From assembly GCA_947475415.1 (NCBI GenBank), contig CANJLH010000002.1, positions 186,001-250,000 of the forward strand: a DNA stretch of 64,000 bases, written 5' to 3'. A program made the translations under genes and the position numbers. The DNA is from Caulobacteraceae bacterium (GTDB taxonomy: Bacteria > Pseudomonadota > Alphaproteobacteria > Caulobacterales > Caulobacteraceae). The notes under the pieces were generated by a model. That model ran no database searches, had not been told where the DNA came from, and worked only from the letters and a program-made list of their open reading frames with translations. Below are positions 28,113 to 36,467 of the stretch, piece by piece (positions within the stretch are counted from its first letter, which is position 1; every line of letters starts with the position of its first letter).

Positions 28113-29201
28113 TCAGACGGCGGCCTGAGGCGGCGCCTCCACCGGGTCGCCGGTCTGCATGACGATGGTGTGCATATTGGCCTGGCGAATCGTCGCGGCG
28201 GCGTCGTCATAGAGGAAAGGCAGGCAGGCGTATCGCACCCCCCGGGCGACCGGGGTCGCCTCATGCAGCAGCGAGCAGGAGAATACCACGGCGCCGCCGG
28301 TGGGTGGGCGGTAGGTGCGGCTGCCAAACTCGGGGAACCTCAGGTCTCCGCCCTCGAATTCTTCGGCGTTGAGGTTGATGGAGACGGCGAACCTGCGATG
28401 GGCCGTGCCTGGGGTCGTGTTGTCCCGGTGCGGACGGAAATAGCCGCCCTCCTCAGCCGAATAGCAGGCCACGATGTAGCGCTCGATGCGGGTGGCGGTG
28501 AACTGGAACGACTTCTTGATCTCCGGGATCAGACGTCGAGAGATGCGTAACCGGATCTGGGCCTGCAGCTCTTCGTCATCGATATCGGCGTCGCGGCGCT
28601 TCTTCATGTCATTGAGCACGCCGATAGTCTTGCCGCCCCGGGCTTGCATGACCCCGGATGGTTCACCCCCTTTGGCGTTGTATAGGTCGATCAGCTGGCG
28701 GCAGAAGGCCGGCTCGAACACCCGTGGGACGATCAGCACCGGCGCGTGCATGGGCACGCCGGCGTGGTCGTCCGGCGAACCGTAGGTGGCGATCTTGGCG
28801 ATCAGCCGCTCGCCGTCGCTCAAGGGCGCGGAGCCCATGTAGCGCAGAGACGGATCAATCAGCATCCACTGCGGCATCGGGGCGCCGTCGGCGTCGACGG
28901 CCCCATAGAGCCGGCGAATCTCCCCGTTCGGATCGGCGAACCAGCGCAGCGGCAGATCCTGGGGAACGTCCTCGAAGCCCGTCGCATCGGACAGAACGCC
29001 AAAGAAGATCTTGCCGTCGCCGGCGAACACCGCCGCGTTCTTGCGGACAAGGGCGATGATCGCCTCGCGCTCCGGCCCAGGGGGCGGCATGAAGGCCAGC
29101 AGGATATAGCGCCCGCCAAGGCTGCCGAAGGTGAAGTGTGGATTGATCGGTGAAGGCGCCATGAACATGGGCGCTGGTTCGCCAGGCAGGAGGCCGGTCA
29201 T
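28113..29201 (-). CDS. redoxin-like domain fused to 2-oxoglutarate/Fe(II) oxygenase
   Basis: The 362-residue protein has two parts. Residues 1-145 follow the AhpC/TSA redoxin pattern (GEPAPMF, GRYILLAFMPPPGPER, FFGVLSDATGF, WMLIDPSLRYMGSAPL) but contain no cysteine before residue 167, so the peroxidatic Cys is gone. Residues ~155-360 are a prolyl-4-hydroxylase-type oxygenase with Fe ligands His258 and Asp260 in FRPHRDNT, His313 in LLHEATP and 2-oxoglutarate-binding Arg323 in GVRYACLPF. The start at 29201 avoids the tRNA gene that longer frames would run into. Substrate is unknown. Confidence 0.85.
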   Translation of the reverse strand: MTGLLPGEPAPMFMAPSPINPHFTFGSLGGRYILLAFMPPPGPEREAIIALVRKNAAVFAGDGKIFFGVLSDATGFEDVPQDLPLRWFADPNGEIRRLYGAVDADGAPMPQWMLIDPSLRYMGSAPLSDGERLIAKIATYGSPDDHAGVPMHAPVLIVPRVFEPAFCRQLIDLYNAKGGEPSGVMQARGGKTIGVLNDMKKRRDADIDDEELQAQIRLRISRRLIPEIKKSFQFTATRIERYIVACYSAEEGGYFRPHRDNTTPGTAHRRFAVSINLNAEEFEGGDLRFPEFGSRTYRPPTGGAVVFSCSLLHEATPVARGVRYACLPFLYDDAAATIRQANMHTIVMQTGDPVEAPPQAAV

Positions 29202-29260
29202 CCCGTTGTCTCCAGACTGCGCCGTGCGGCGCGCCACATCGTCCACCCAACTTCCAGGCC

Positions 29261-29336
29261 TGGTGGAGCCGAGGGGAGTCGAACCCCTGACCTCCTCATT
29301 GCGAACGAGGCGCTCTACCAACTGAGCTACGGCCCC
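29261..29336 (-). tRNA. tRNA-Ala (anticodon CGC)
   Basis: Read on the minus strand the 76 bases fold as a cloverleaf: acceptor GGGGCCG with CGGCTCC, D-arm GCTC...GAGC, anticodon stem CCTCG/TGAGG with loop TTCGCAA (anticodon CGC), T-arm AGGGG/CCCCT with TTCGACT, and an encoded ACCA end. It decodes GCG alanine codons. Confidence 0.97.
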
Positions 29337-29346
29337 AGGCGGCGCG

Positions 29347-29376
29347 GAATAAGGGGGCAGAAGGAGGCTGTGTCAA
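29347..29376 (-). promoter_or_regulatory. promoter of tRNA-Ala
   Basis: On the minus strand a perfect -35 TTGACA (29371-29376) is followed after 18 bases by TTATTC (29347-29352), placing the start about ten bases before the mature tRNA end. Confidence 0.7.
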
Positions 29377-29475
29377 CCCGCTGGGGCTGGAATGTCGCGG
29401 TTGGGAGGACGCCCTATGGCCTAAGCCGGCGACGCGCGGCATAGAAGCAACGCTCGAACCTGGAAGGACTCTCGC

Positions 29476-29790
29476 ATGGCCGCGATAATCGGCTTCGTGT
29501 TTTGGATCGCCAACGGGATTTTGACCCTTCTGACTTGGGCGATCATCCTCAACGCCCTGCTGTCCTGGCTGGTGGCCTTTGACGTGGTCAATCTGCGCAA
29601 CCGGTTCGTCTACAACGTGGCGCACTTCCTGGAGGCGGTGACCCGGCCGGTTATGCGGCCGTTCCAGAAGATCATCCCGCCGCTGGGCGGAGTGGATATC
29701 AGTCCGATCATCGTGATCCTTGTGATCTCGGGGACCCAGAATTATCTGCTGCCCGCCCTGCAGGCCTTCCTGCTCCGCACCTTCGCCTGA
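29476..29790 (+). CDS. YggT family membrane protein
   Basis: This 104-residue inner-membrane protein has two to three hydrophobic segments (residues ~5-35 and ~75-100) and the YggT pattern: TWAIILNALLSWLVAFD then PVMRPFQKIIPPLGGVDISPIIVILVI. The family affects osmotic tolerance and division in some bacteria but is poorly understood. It is followed two bases later by a DUF167 gene, the usual pair. Confidence 0.93.
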   Translation: MAAIIGFVFWIANGILTLLTWAIILNALLSWLVAFDVVNLRNRFVYNVAHFLEAVTRPVMRPFQKIIPPLGGVDISPIIVILVISGTQNYLLPALQAFLLRTFA

Positions 29791-29792
29791 CC

Positions 29793-30080
29793 ATGCGATT
29801 CGCCGTGCGGGTGACGCCCAAGGGCGGTCGCGACGGCGCGGACGGCTGGGGGATCGACGCCAACGGCCGGGGGTTTCTGAAGGTCCGCGTGGCGGCGCCG
29901 GCCGCGGAGGGCGAGGCCAACGCCGCCGTGATCGGATTGCTGGCGAAAGCCCTGGGGCGGCCCCGCTCGGCCCTGCGGTTGGTCTCCGGAGCGACGGCGC
30001 GGCTGAAAATCATCCAGATCGACGATCTTGAGCCAGCGGAGTTCGCCAGGGTGTTCGGGGCGCCGCCCGGTCAGGGATAG
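29793..30080 (+). CDS. DUF167 family protein (YggU-like)
   Basis: The 95-residue product fits DUF167/YggU: RFAVRVTPKGGRDG at the start, KVRVAAPAAEGEANAAVIGLLAKALGRPRSALRLVSGATARLKII in the middle. Function is unknown. It is coupled to yggT (2-base spacing) and convergent with amt, whose end it overlaps by ten bases. Confidence 0.92.
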   Translation: MRFAVRVTPKGGRDGADGWGIDANGRGFLKVRVAAPAAEGEANAAVIGLLAKALGRPRSALRLVSGATARLKIIQIDDLEPAEFARVFGAPPGQG

Positions 30081-31360
30081 GCGCGCTCGCCATGGGCGGA
30101 GACGTCGAGCCCATCCTCGATCTGTTCGTCCTTGGCCCGAAGCCCCACGGTCTTTTCCACCACGAAGGCCAGGATGAGCGTGGCGATGCCCGACCAGGCG
30201 ACCACGACCGCCACGCCGATCGCCTGGGTGACGAACTGGCTCATGGGCGTGACGCCTGGCGCGTAGCCCACGCCGCCAATGCCAGGCGCGGCGAGGAAGG
30301 CCACCAGCAGCGTGCCCAGGATGCCCCCGACCCCGTGCACGGCGAAGACGTCCAGGGAATCATCAATCTTCAGCTTGCCCTTCACCAGCTCCACGGCGTG
30401 GAAACAGACGATGCTGGCCGCGGCGCCCAGGATCACGCCTCCGAGCGGCCCGACGAAGCCCGACGCCGGGGTCACCGTAGCAAGGCCGGCGACCACGCCG
30501 GTGACCAGGCCGATCATGCTGGGACGCTTGAAGCGGATCCATTCGATACCGGCCCACACGATCCCCGCCGTGGCTGCGGACAGATGGGTGGCGGTGAGGG
30601 CTGCGCCCGCGGCGCCATTGGCCGCCACGGCGCTGCCGGCGTTGAAGCCGTACCAGCCCACCCACAGCATGGAGGCGCCGATCATGGTCATGCCTGGGTT
30701 GTGGGGGGGCGACAGGTCCTTTGGAAAGCCGTCGCGCGGACCCAGGCGCCAGGCGAGCAGCAGCGCCGAGATGCCCGCCGTTGCGTGAACCACGAGGCCT
30801 CCGGCGAAGTCCATCACCGAACGGTCCATCAACCAGCCACCGCCCCAGACCCAGTGGCAAACCGGCGCATAGACCACCAGCAGCCATAGGGCGGAAAACA
30901 GCAGCACCGCGCCAAACTTGATGCGCTCCACGAAGGCGCCGATGATCAGGCCGGGGGTGATGATCGCAAAGGTCATCTGGAACATGAAGAATACGGTTTC
31001 CGGCAGCGTCCCGGTCAGCGCGTCGCGACCCACGCCCGCCAGGCCGAATTTCGCCAGGTCGCCGATGAACGGGTTGTCGCCTGAAAACGACAGGCTGTAA
31101 CCGCCCAGCAGCCAGAGCACCGAGACGATGCAGGCGATGGACACCGTGTGCATCATCACCGACAGCACATTCTTGGCGCGCACCAGTCCGGCGTAGAACA
31201 GGGCCAGGCCCGGCAGGGTCATGAACAGGACGAGCGCGGTGGCGGTAAGGATCCAGGCCGTATCGCCGCTGTCGGCCGTCGGCGTCTGCGCCAGCGCCGG
31301 ACCCGCCAGAGCCAGTCCCGCCAGGCCGCTCAGGCCCAAGAGCTTCCTGTTCATGAGCAA
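30071..31360 (-). CDS. amt: ammonium transporter
   Basis: The 429-residue Amt channel has a signal-like first segment ending GPALAQ and about eleven membrane segments. Conserved parts include ALFYAGLVRAKNVLSVM, the GGLVVHATAGISAL twin-His region and the second pore His in CFHAVEL. The C-tail holds GLRAKDEQIEDGLDVSAHGE, which contacts GlnK-type regulators. glnK/glnB is not adjacent, which is unusual for this family. A GGAGG five bases before a TTG at 31360 supports that start; ATG at 31354 is the alternative. Confidence 0.95.
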   Translation of the reverse strand: MLMNRKLLGLSGLAGLALAGPALAQTPTADSGDTAWILTATALVLFMTLPGLALFYAGLVRAKNVLSVMMHTVSIACIVSVLWLLGGYSLSFSGDNPFIGDLAKFGLAGVGRDALTGTLPETVFFMFQMTFAIITPGLIIGAFVERIKFGAVLLFSALWLLVVYAPVCHWVWGGGWLMDRSVMDFAGGLVVHATAGISALLLAWRLGPRDGFPKDLSPPHNPGMTMIGASMLWVGWYGFNAGSAVAANGAAGAALTATHLSAATAGIVWAGIEWIRFKRPSMIGLVTGVVAGLATVTPASGFVGPLGGVILGAAASIVCFHAVELVKGKLKIDDSLDVFAVHGVGGILGTLLVAFLAAPGIGGVGYAPGVTPMSQFVTQAIGVAVVVAWSGIATLILAFVVEKTVGLRAKDEQIEDGLDVSAHGERAYP

Positions 31361-31545
31361 CGTCGCCTCCCCACGCGCAGCTCCACGGCCGCTTGTCTCA
31401 CGACCTCGCTATAGCCGAACTCATTCGCGCGGGGCACGCGGAATTACGCCGCTTGTGAAAATTCAACCTTGCACGCGCCGCGATCTCCCTGGCGGCGCGC
31501 GGCGCGTGGCGGCATATGAATAGCCGCCGCAGACGGAGCGCGCCG

Positions 31546-32295
31546 ATGGACACCCGTGAACGACTCGCCAGCCTGATCGCCCAAGCCCGCCGTGCGGTGG
31601 TTTTCACCGGCGCCGGAATCTCCACGGAATCCGGCATCCCCGATTTCCGCAGCCCCGGCGGGGTATGGTCGCGGATGACGCCGATCCTGTTTCAGGATTT
31701 TGTCGCCGACCCGCAGAAGAGGCGGGAGTTCTGGACGCGGACATTTTCGGGTGTGACCGGCTGGCAGGGCGCCGAGCCAAACGCCGGCCACTACGCCGTC
31801 GCGCGGCTTGTGGCGCAGGGTAAGGTGTCGGCGGTAATCACCCAGAACGTGGACAATCTGCATCAGGATTCCGGCGTGCCGGCGGAACAGGTGATCGAAC
31901 TGCACGGCAACGCCAGCTACGCGCGCTGTCTCGACTGCGGCGATCGCCACGAACTGGATGTGCTGAAGCAGAGCTTTCTGGGCCGGGGCGAGATTCCCAT
32001 GTGCCGGGCCTGCGGTGGGATCGTGAAGACCGCCACCATCTCCTTTGGCCAGGCCATGCCGGAGGCGGAAATGAACCGCGCGCAAGCGGCGACCCAGGCC
32101 TGCGACCTGTTCATCGTGCTGGGCTCGTCGCTGGTGGTCTATCCGGCGGCGGGTTTCCCGATCATCGCCAAGCGCAACGGCGCGCGGCTGGTGATCGTCA
32201 ATCGCGAGCCCACCGAACAGGACGGTTATGCCGACCTGGTGTGCCACGACGAAATAGGACCGTTGCTGAGCGCGGTGGTCCCGCCCGCCAACTGA
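31546..32295 (+). CDS. cobB: NAD-dependent deacylase (sirtuin)
   Basis: This 249-residue Sir2-family enzyme removes acyl groups from protein lysines using NAD. Visible motifs: GAGISTESGIPDFRSPGG for NAD binding, TQNVDNLHQDSG, the catalytic His in ELHGN, a Zn site CLDC...CRACGG and the GSSLVVYPAAGFP segment. ACGGAGCG lies before the ATG at 31546, which is preferred over an upstream ATG at 31516. It is complete. CobB-type class III or Sir2Tm-like subgroup is not resolved. Confidence 0.9.
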   Translation: MDTRERLASLIAQARRAVVFTGAGISTESGIPDFRSPGGVWSRMTPILFQDFVADPQKRREFWTRTFSGVTGWQGAEPNAGHYAVARLVAQGKVSAVITQNVDNLHQDSGVPAEQVIELHGNASYARCLDCGDRHELDVLKQSFLGRGEIPMCRACGGIVKTATISFGQAMPEAEMNRAQAATQACDLFIVLGSSLVVYPAAGFPIIAKRNGARLVIVNREPTEQDGYADLVCHDEIGPLLSAVVPPAN

Positions 32296-32383
32296 ACGGC
32301 CCCAGCGGACAACCGCCAAACCTTAACGCCCGGTTCACCGGCGGGTCCTAGGCTTTGGCCCAATCCGCCGCAGCGAGCCGCCC

Positions 32384-32921
32384 ATGGCGATCAATCCGCT
32401 CGTCCCGATCGAGGCGATTTCCGCCCCCCAGAGCGTCAGCCCGGTGACGGAGGCCAGCGCCGTTCGCGCTGTGACCAGCCGTCTCGCCGCGCTGGCCCGC
32501 GCAGCCGCCATCGGCCGACGGCGGGAACGCCGAGCCCCCAGGGCGCGCGCAGTGGCGCTTCGAGATCCCCTTTGCGGCGCCGCAGGGTGCTGCAGTGGCG
32601 CAGTTCGAGGTCACCCGGGACGGCGGCGGAGGATCCGGCGGCGCGGAGGCGCCCATCTCTACGCCCGCCTGGCGGGCCCGCTTCGCCATCGACATAGAGC
32701 CCTTCGGCCCGGTGCAGGCGGAGGTGAGCCTGTCCGGCCAGCGGGCCGGCGTGCGGCTCTGGGCGGAGCGACCGCTCACCGCGCTCAGCCTTCGCGGCCG
32801 GCAGGACCTGTTGCGGTCCGCCTTCGAGGCGGCGGACTACGCGCCGCAGGTGGCGGTGTTCACCGGCGCCCCACCCCCCGGCGCCACACCGGTCGGACGG
32901 TTCGTGGACGAAAGCTCATGA
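32384..32921 (+). pseudogene. FliK C-terminal-domain-like gene with a +1 frameshift
   Basis: The N-terminus in one frame reads MAINPLVPIEAISAPQSV and continues coherently to LAALARAAAI. From about 32511 a second frame, shifted by one base, becomes protein-like: GGNAEPPGRAQWRFEIPF, then ARFAIDIEPFGPVQAEVSL and ADYAPQVAVFTGAPPPG, the pattern of flagellar hook-length-control C-terminal domains. That frame has a stop at 32472, so the switch lies between 32475 and about 32520. It ends at 32921, overlapping the FlhB-like ATG. It could be a sequencing error, a true null allele, or less likely programmed frameshifting. The first frame stays open to 33190, creating a false 268-residue fusion. Confidence 0.6.
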
Positions 32922-33190
32922 CCCGGGTCACCGGGCGCAGCCCCCTGGCGGTGGCGTTGCACTACGCCAAGCCCTCCGCGCCAAAGGTGGTGGCGGTGGG
33001 GCGCGGCGCGATCGGTCAGAGGATCATTGACGTCGCCCGCGAGCACGGCGTGCCCGTTGAACAGAACCCGGAACTGGCCCAGGCGCTGTCCCGCGTCGAG
33101 CTCGACCAGGAGATCCCCGAACAGCTCTACATGGCCGTGGCGTTGGTGCTGGGCTTCATCCTGCGCGCGGCGGCGGAGCGGGAGGGGTGA
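32918..33190 (+). CDS. short FlhB C-terminal-domain-like protein
   Basis: The 90-residue protein resembles the cytosolic FlhB/EscU C-terminal domain: PLAVALHYAKPSAPKVVAVGRGAIGQRIIDVAREHGVPVEQNPELAQALSRVELDQEIPEQLYMAVALVLGFIL. The NPTH autocleavage motif of full FlhB is not present. Such stand-alone proteins occur beside FliK-like genes and may modulate flagellar export. Its ATG overlaps the stop of that gene. Confidence 0.8.
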   Translation: MTRVTGRSPLAVALHYAKPSAPKVVAVGRGAIGQRIIDVAREHGVPVEQNPELAQALSRVELDQEIPEQLYMAVALVLGFILRAAAEREG

Positions 33191-33267
33191 AACAGGCCCG
33201 CCGAACGCAAGAATGCGCAGTTCAACCCCACGCAAAGTAGAAAAATCAAAAAACACAATGGCCGTTC

Positions 33268-33723
33268 TTAGGCCAAAGTGACGTCGTCAGGGGTCCGCAG
33301 CCGGAAGGACTCCAGCACGGTCCGCAGATTGTCGGGCAGGGCGCTGGCGCCGCGGGACCGGGAGGCGCGGACGAAGACGGTGTCGCAGGTGCCCACGCAG
33401 GCGCCTTTCTGGAACAAGGCTTGACCGATCACATAGGCCTGGTTGCTGATGCTGAGGATACCCGAACCCACCGTGAGCGTGTCCGGGTGGTGGACCTCGG
33501 CCAGGAAGTTGACGGCATTCTCGACATTGACCAACCGCATGCCTGTGATGTCGCCGGCGGCCTTGAAGATCGCCCGCGAGAACCGGTTGCGCGCCTCGTC
33601 ATAGTAGTCGGCGATGGCCATGTTGTTCACATGGCGCAGCATGTCTTCGTCCCGGTAGCGGGTCTGAATTTCGGTTGCGTAGGGATAGACATCCCGCGCC
33701 AGGCGCCAGGCGGGCGGTTTCAC
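33268..33723 (-). CDS. acyl-CoA thioesterase, hotdog fold
   Basis: This 151-residue single-hotdog protein has RYRDEDMLRHVNNMAIADYYDEARNRF, the YbgC/4HBT-type signature with Asp in a helix-proximal position. It probably hydrolyses acyl-CoA. It starts with GTG one base after the stop of the preceding longer thioesterase gene, so both are co-transcribed on the minus strand. Substrate is unknown. Confidence 0.82.
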   Translation of the reverse strand: MKPPAWRLARDVYPYATEIQTRYRDEDMLRHVNNMAIADYYDEARNRFSRAIFKAAGDITGMRLVNVENAVNFLAEVHHPDTLTVGSGILSISNQAYVIGQALFQKGACVGTCDTVFVRASRSRGASALPDNLRTVLESFRLRTPDDVTLA

Positions 33724-33724
33724 C

Positions 33725-34669
33725 TTAGGCGAACTCGGGCACGAAGACCCGGACCAGATCCTCGCGCACCTCGGGGGGGATCACGATGGCCTTGCGCGCA
33801 TCCAGGTCGAGACAGATGCCGACCATGTCGTCCGCGCCGGCCATCCGCCCGGTGGTCTCATTGAAGATCCAGCGCCGTGACTGGCGGGTCTTTTGACCCA
33901 GGGCGATGTCGGCGCCGATGGAGCGAAGGACCTCGCCCGCCCGCGGCGTCTCGAACACCATGGCGCGGGTCTCCATCCAGGCCCAGCCGTAGCGGATTCC
34001 CGTGGCGCTCATCTGAGCCTGCGGACCCACGGCGGCGCGAGTCTCCATCAGGGCCGCGCGCTGCTTGGGACCGAGCATTATGTCCTCGCCTGGGCGCAGG
34101 TAGCCGTGGGCGTCGCAGAACTCGGGCTCGATCTGGCGTTCCATCAGTCCGCCCATCATGCTGCGCCCGCCGTCGCCCACCCGGGCGGTGATCTCGGCCA
34201 GGCTCACGTCAAGGCGCGGGGGATCGAGGCTCAGGGAGCGCGGCGCTCCATATTCGGGCAGCGGCGTCTGGGCGTTCTGGGCGCGATGGAGGGCGTCGTC
34301 GCGAAGGGGTTGGCGGCTACGGGTTGCCAGGTCCTGAAGCGCGAAATCGAGGATAAAGCTGGCGGCGTGGGCGTCCTGGGCGGGATTGCGCACTTCCCAG
34401 TACATTTTCAGTCCGTCGTCGGCCGCATCCAGCACGCCGCCCAACACCTGCAGCGTCGCGCCGGGAAACTGTTCGCGGTTGTACTTGCAGTAGCTGTCGA
34501 CACGCACCAGCGCCTGGCCGCGCTCTGCCAGAGCGGCGGTCCCCAGCCCAAACTCATCCATCAGCCGGGCGTTGGCCGCCTCCACCCGCAACATGTAGAA
34601 CCGCACGTTCATGTGGCCCAGGTCGTCGGTCTCGTCATCGCCCACGACCGAGGTATGCAATAGCCGCAT
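33725..34669 (-). CDS. thioesterase family protein with two hotdog-like halves
   Basis: The 314-residue protein starts MRLLHTSVVGDDETDDLGHMNVRFYMLRVEAANARLMDEFGLG, a hotdog thioesterase signature with GHMNVRFY. A second hotdog-like half follows around residue 175-300 (QIEPEFCDAHGYLRPGEDIMLG). AGGGA eight bases before the ATG supports this start; a much longer frame upstream is implausible. It is divergent from the CaiB gene 257 bases away and could process the same acyl-CoA. Confidence 0.78.
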   Translation of the reverse strand: MRLLHTSVVGDDETDDLGHMNVRFYMLRVEAANARLMDEFGLGTAALAERGQALVRVDSYCKYNREQFPGATLQVLGGVLDAADDGLKMYWEVRNPAQDAHAASFILDFALQDLATRSRQPLRDDALHRAQNAQTPLPEYGAPRSLSLDPPRLDVSLAEITARVGDGGRSMMGGLMERQIEPEFCDAHGYLRPGEDIMLGPKQRAALMETRAAVGPQAQMSATGIRYGWAWMETRAMVFETPRAGEVLRSIGADIALGQKTRQSRRWIFNETTGRMAGADDMVGICLDLDARKAIVIPPEVREDLVRVFVPEFA

Positions 34670-34926
34670 TGGAGAATTCCCTACGCCGCGAAATGAAGGT
34701 CCGGCCTGAACGCGCCGCTTCGCGCGCCGACGAAAACGCCGGTCCGGCGATCCCGGAGGGCTTCCGCGTCGGCCGGCGGCAGTGGTGATACTTAGTCGCA
34801 AGGGATTGTCAAATTCACACCGGCGCCCGCGAAAAGGTGGGCGAGCGCGAGTTCCTGTTCTAAGCAGGCGGGACGAGACGTGGCCACGGAACCGGCGCCG
34901 CTCCAGGATCAAGAGGGAGAACAAAG

Positions 34927-36147
34927 ATGTACGACGTCATGGAAGGCGTGAAGGTTGTCGAGGTCGCAGAACACACCTTCGCGCCGGCCGCCGGAGCCAT
35001 GCTGGCCGACTGGGGCGCAGAGGTGATCAAGGTTGAGCGCGGTGTCGGTGGCGGCGATCCCGCCCGGCACCTGGCGGTCCTGCAGCGGCCCGGCCAGAAG
35101 CTGAACGCCTTTTTTGAGGTCGCCAATCGCGGCAAGCGCTCCATTGGCCTGGACCTGCGCCGGCCGGAGGGCCGCGAAGTGCTCTATAAGCTGGTGGAGG
35201 GCGCCGATGTCTTCATCACCAACCTGCGCGCCGACGCCCGCAAGAAACTGGGCATCGAGCCCGAGGAGTTGATGGGCCGCAATCCGAAGCTGATCTACGC
35301 CCGGGCCACCGGTTATGGGCCCAAGGGGCCGATGGCCGATGACGGCGGCTTTGACTATCCGTCCTCCTGGTGCCGGTCCGGATCGGCCTTCAACCAGACC
35401 CCGCTGAACGGCGATGCTCCGCCCCAGCAGCCAGGCTCGGTGGGCGACCTTTGCGGCGGCGCCACCATCGCCGGGGCCATCTCCGCGGCCCTGTTCCGCC
35501 GCGAGCGCACCGGCAAGGGCTGTCTGGTCGACCACTCGCTCTACGGCATGGGAGCCTACATCATGACCCAGTCCATCGCCGGCGCCAGCATGGCCGGGAC
35601 CGCAACCCCGCCCAATCGGGAAGTTCCCCCCGGTGCGGGCAACGCGATGGTCCGCCACTACCGCACCAAGGACAACCGCTGGATCACCCTGTGCTTCCTG
35701 TTTGATTTCTGGTTCCCGGACTTCGCCCGGCGCATCGGCCGCGAGGATCTGATCACCGACCCGCGGTTCAAGGATGAGGCGTCGAAGTTCATGAACGGCG
35801 TGGCCCTGGCCGCCGAGATCCAGAAGGAATTCGACAAGCACGACTACAAGGCGATGCAGGCGATCTTGAAGGGTGCGGAAGGCGTCTGGGCGCCAGTTCA
35901 GAACGCCGGCGAGGTGCTGGCCGACGAACAGGCGATCGCCAACGGCATCGTCACCCCGGTGACCACCTACGATGGGGACACCTATTACGCGGCCCATACC
36001 CCCGGCCAGTTCGATGGCCGACCGGTGGGGGCGCTGATGGCCAGCCCGGGCTATGGCCAGCACAATGATGAAATCGCCCGCCAGCTCGGCTTTTCCGAAG
36101 CGCAGATCGAGGCGATGAAGGCGGACGGGCTGCTGGTGAGCGCCTAG
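34927..36147 (+). CDS. CaiB/BaiF family CoA transferase
   Basis: This 406-residue family-III CoA transferase has VVEVAEHTFAPAAGAMLADWGAEVIKVE, the GKRSIGLDL loop and YARATGYGPKGP. The Asp expected to carry the acyl intermediate is Asp174 in SVGDLCGG. It moves CoA between acyl-CoA and a free acid; the acids are unknown. GGGAG precedes the ATG by seven bases. It is divergent from the thioesterase gene, so both may serve one acyl-CoA pathway. Confidence 0.9.
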   Translation: MYDVMEGVKVVEVAEHTFAPAAGAMLADWGAEVIKVERGVGGGDPARHLAVLQRPGQKLNAFFEVANRGKRSIGLDLRRPEGREVLYKLVEGADVFITNLRADARKKLGIEPEELMGRNPKLIYARATGYGPKGPMADDGGFDYPSSWCRSGSAFNQTPLNGDAPPQQPGSVGDLCGGATIAGAISAALFRRERTGKGCLVDHSLYGMGAYIMTQSIAGASMAGTATPPNREVPPGAGNAMVRHYRTKDNRWITLCFLFDFWFPDFARRIGREDLITDPRFKDEASKFMNGVALAAEIQKEFDKHDYKAMQAILKGAEGVWAPVQNAGEVLADEQAIANGIVTPVTTYDGDTYYAAHTPGQFDGRPVGALMASPGYGQHNDEIARQLGFSEAQIEAMKADGLLVSA

Positions 36148-36160
36148 CAGGCGGGTCGCG

Positions 36161-36283
36161 TCAGACCGCGTCGAGCCAGATCTCCTTGCGGGGTGGGGCT
36201 TGGCCGCGGCCGGCGGCCTTCACCATCACCACGCACATCAGACCGATCGCGCCATACAAGGGGCCAAACGACAGCAGCAGCAT
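36161..36283 (-). CDS. small single-TM hypothetical protein
   Basis: A 40-residue frame reads MLLLSFGPLYGAIGLMCVVMVKAAGRG then a basic tail, suggesting one membrane helix with positive C-terminus. A weak upstream signal and lack of a known family keep this uncertain; it lies in the 320-base gap between the CaiB gene and the pilin promoter, which otherwise looks empty. A longer in-frame start at 36367 exists. Confidence 0.35.
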   Translation of the reverse strand: MLLLSFGPLYGAIGLMCVVMVKAAGRGQAPPRKEIWLDAV

Positions 36284-36413
36284 TCGCCAATCCAACGCAC
36301 AACTCCGACTTCGCGCCGCCCCATGCGAATCACTGCCGCTGAGTCGGGGGCGCTGAATTGTCCGCAATGGGGCGGAAAGTTGGCGCGCGCCGGTTGAATC
36401 CCCTTGTAACCGA

Positions 36414-36441
36414 TTGACCTATTCGCGACTTACCCTACAAT
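36414..36441 (+). promoter_or_regulatory. promoter of the Flp pilin gene
   Basis: A -35 TTGACC (36414-36419), a 16-base spacer and a -10 TACAAT (36436-36441) stand out in a locally AT-rich patch. Transcription would start near 36448, about 20 bases before the proposed GTG start, so a longer reading frame beginning at the TTG of the -35 box is probably not translated. Confidence 0.7.
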
Positions 36442-36467
36442 TTAATGTGGGGGCGAAGGATAGATTG

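Noticed and set aside
32384..33190. Single 268-residue fusion protein
   Set aside because: The middle third in this frame is Arg/Gly-rich shadow sequence, while the other frame gives a recognisable FliK-like domain.
33725..34924. Extended N-terminus of the two-hotdog thioesterase
   Set aside because: The extra 85 residues are low-complexity Arg-rich and there is a Shine-Dalgarno at the internal ATG 34669.
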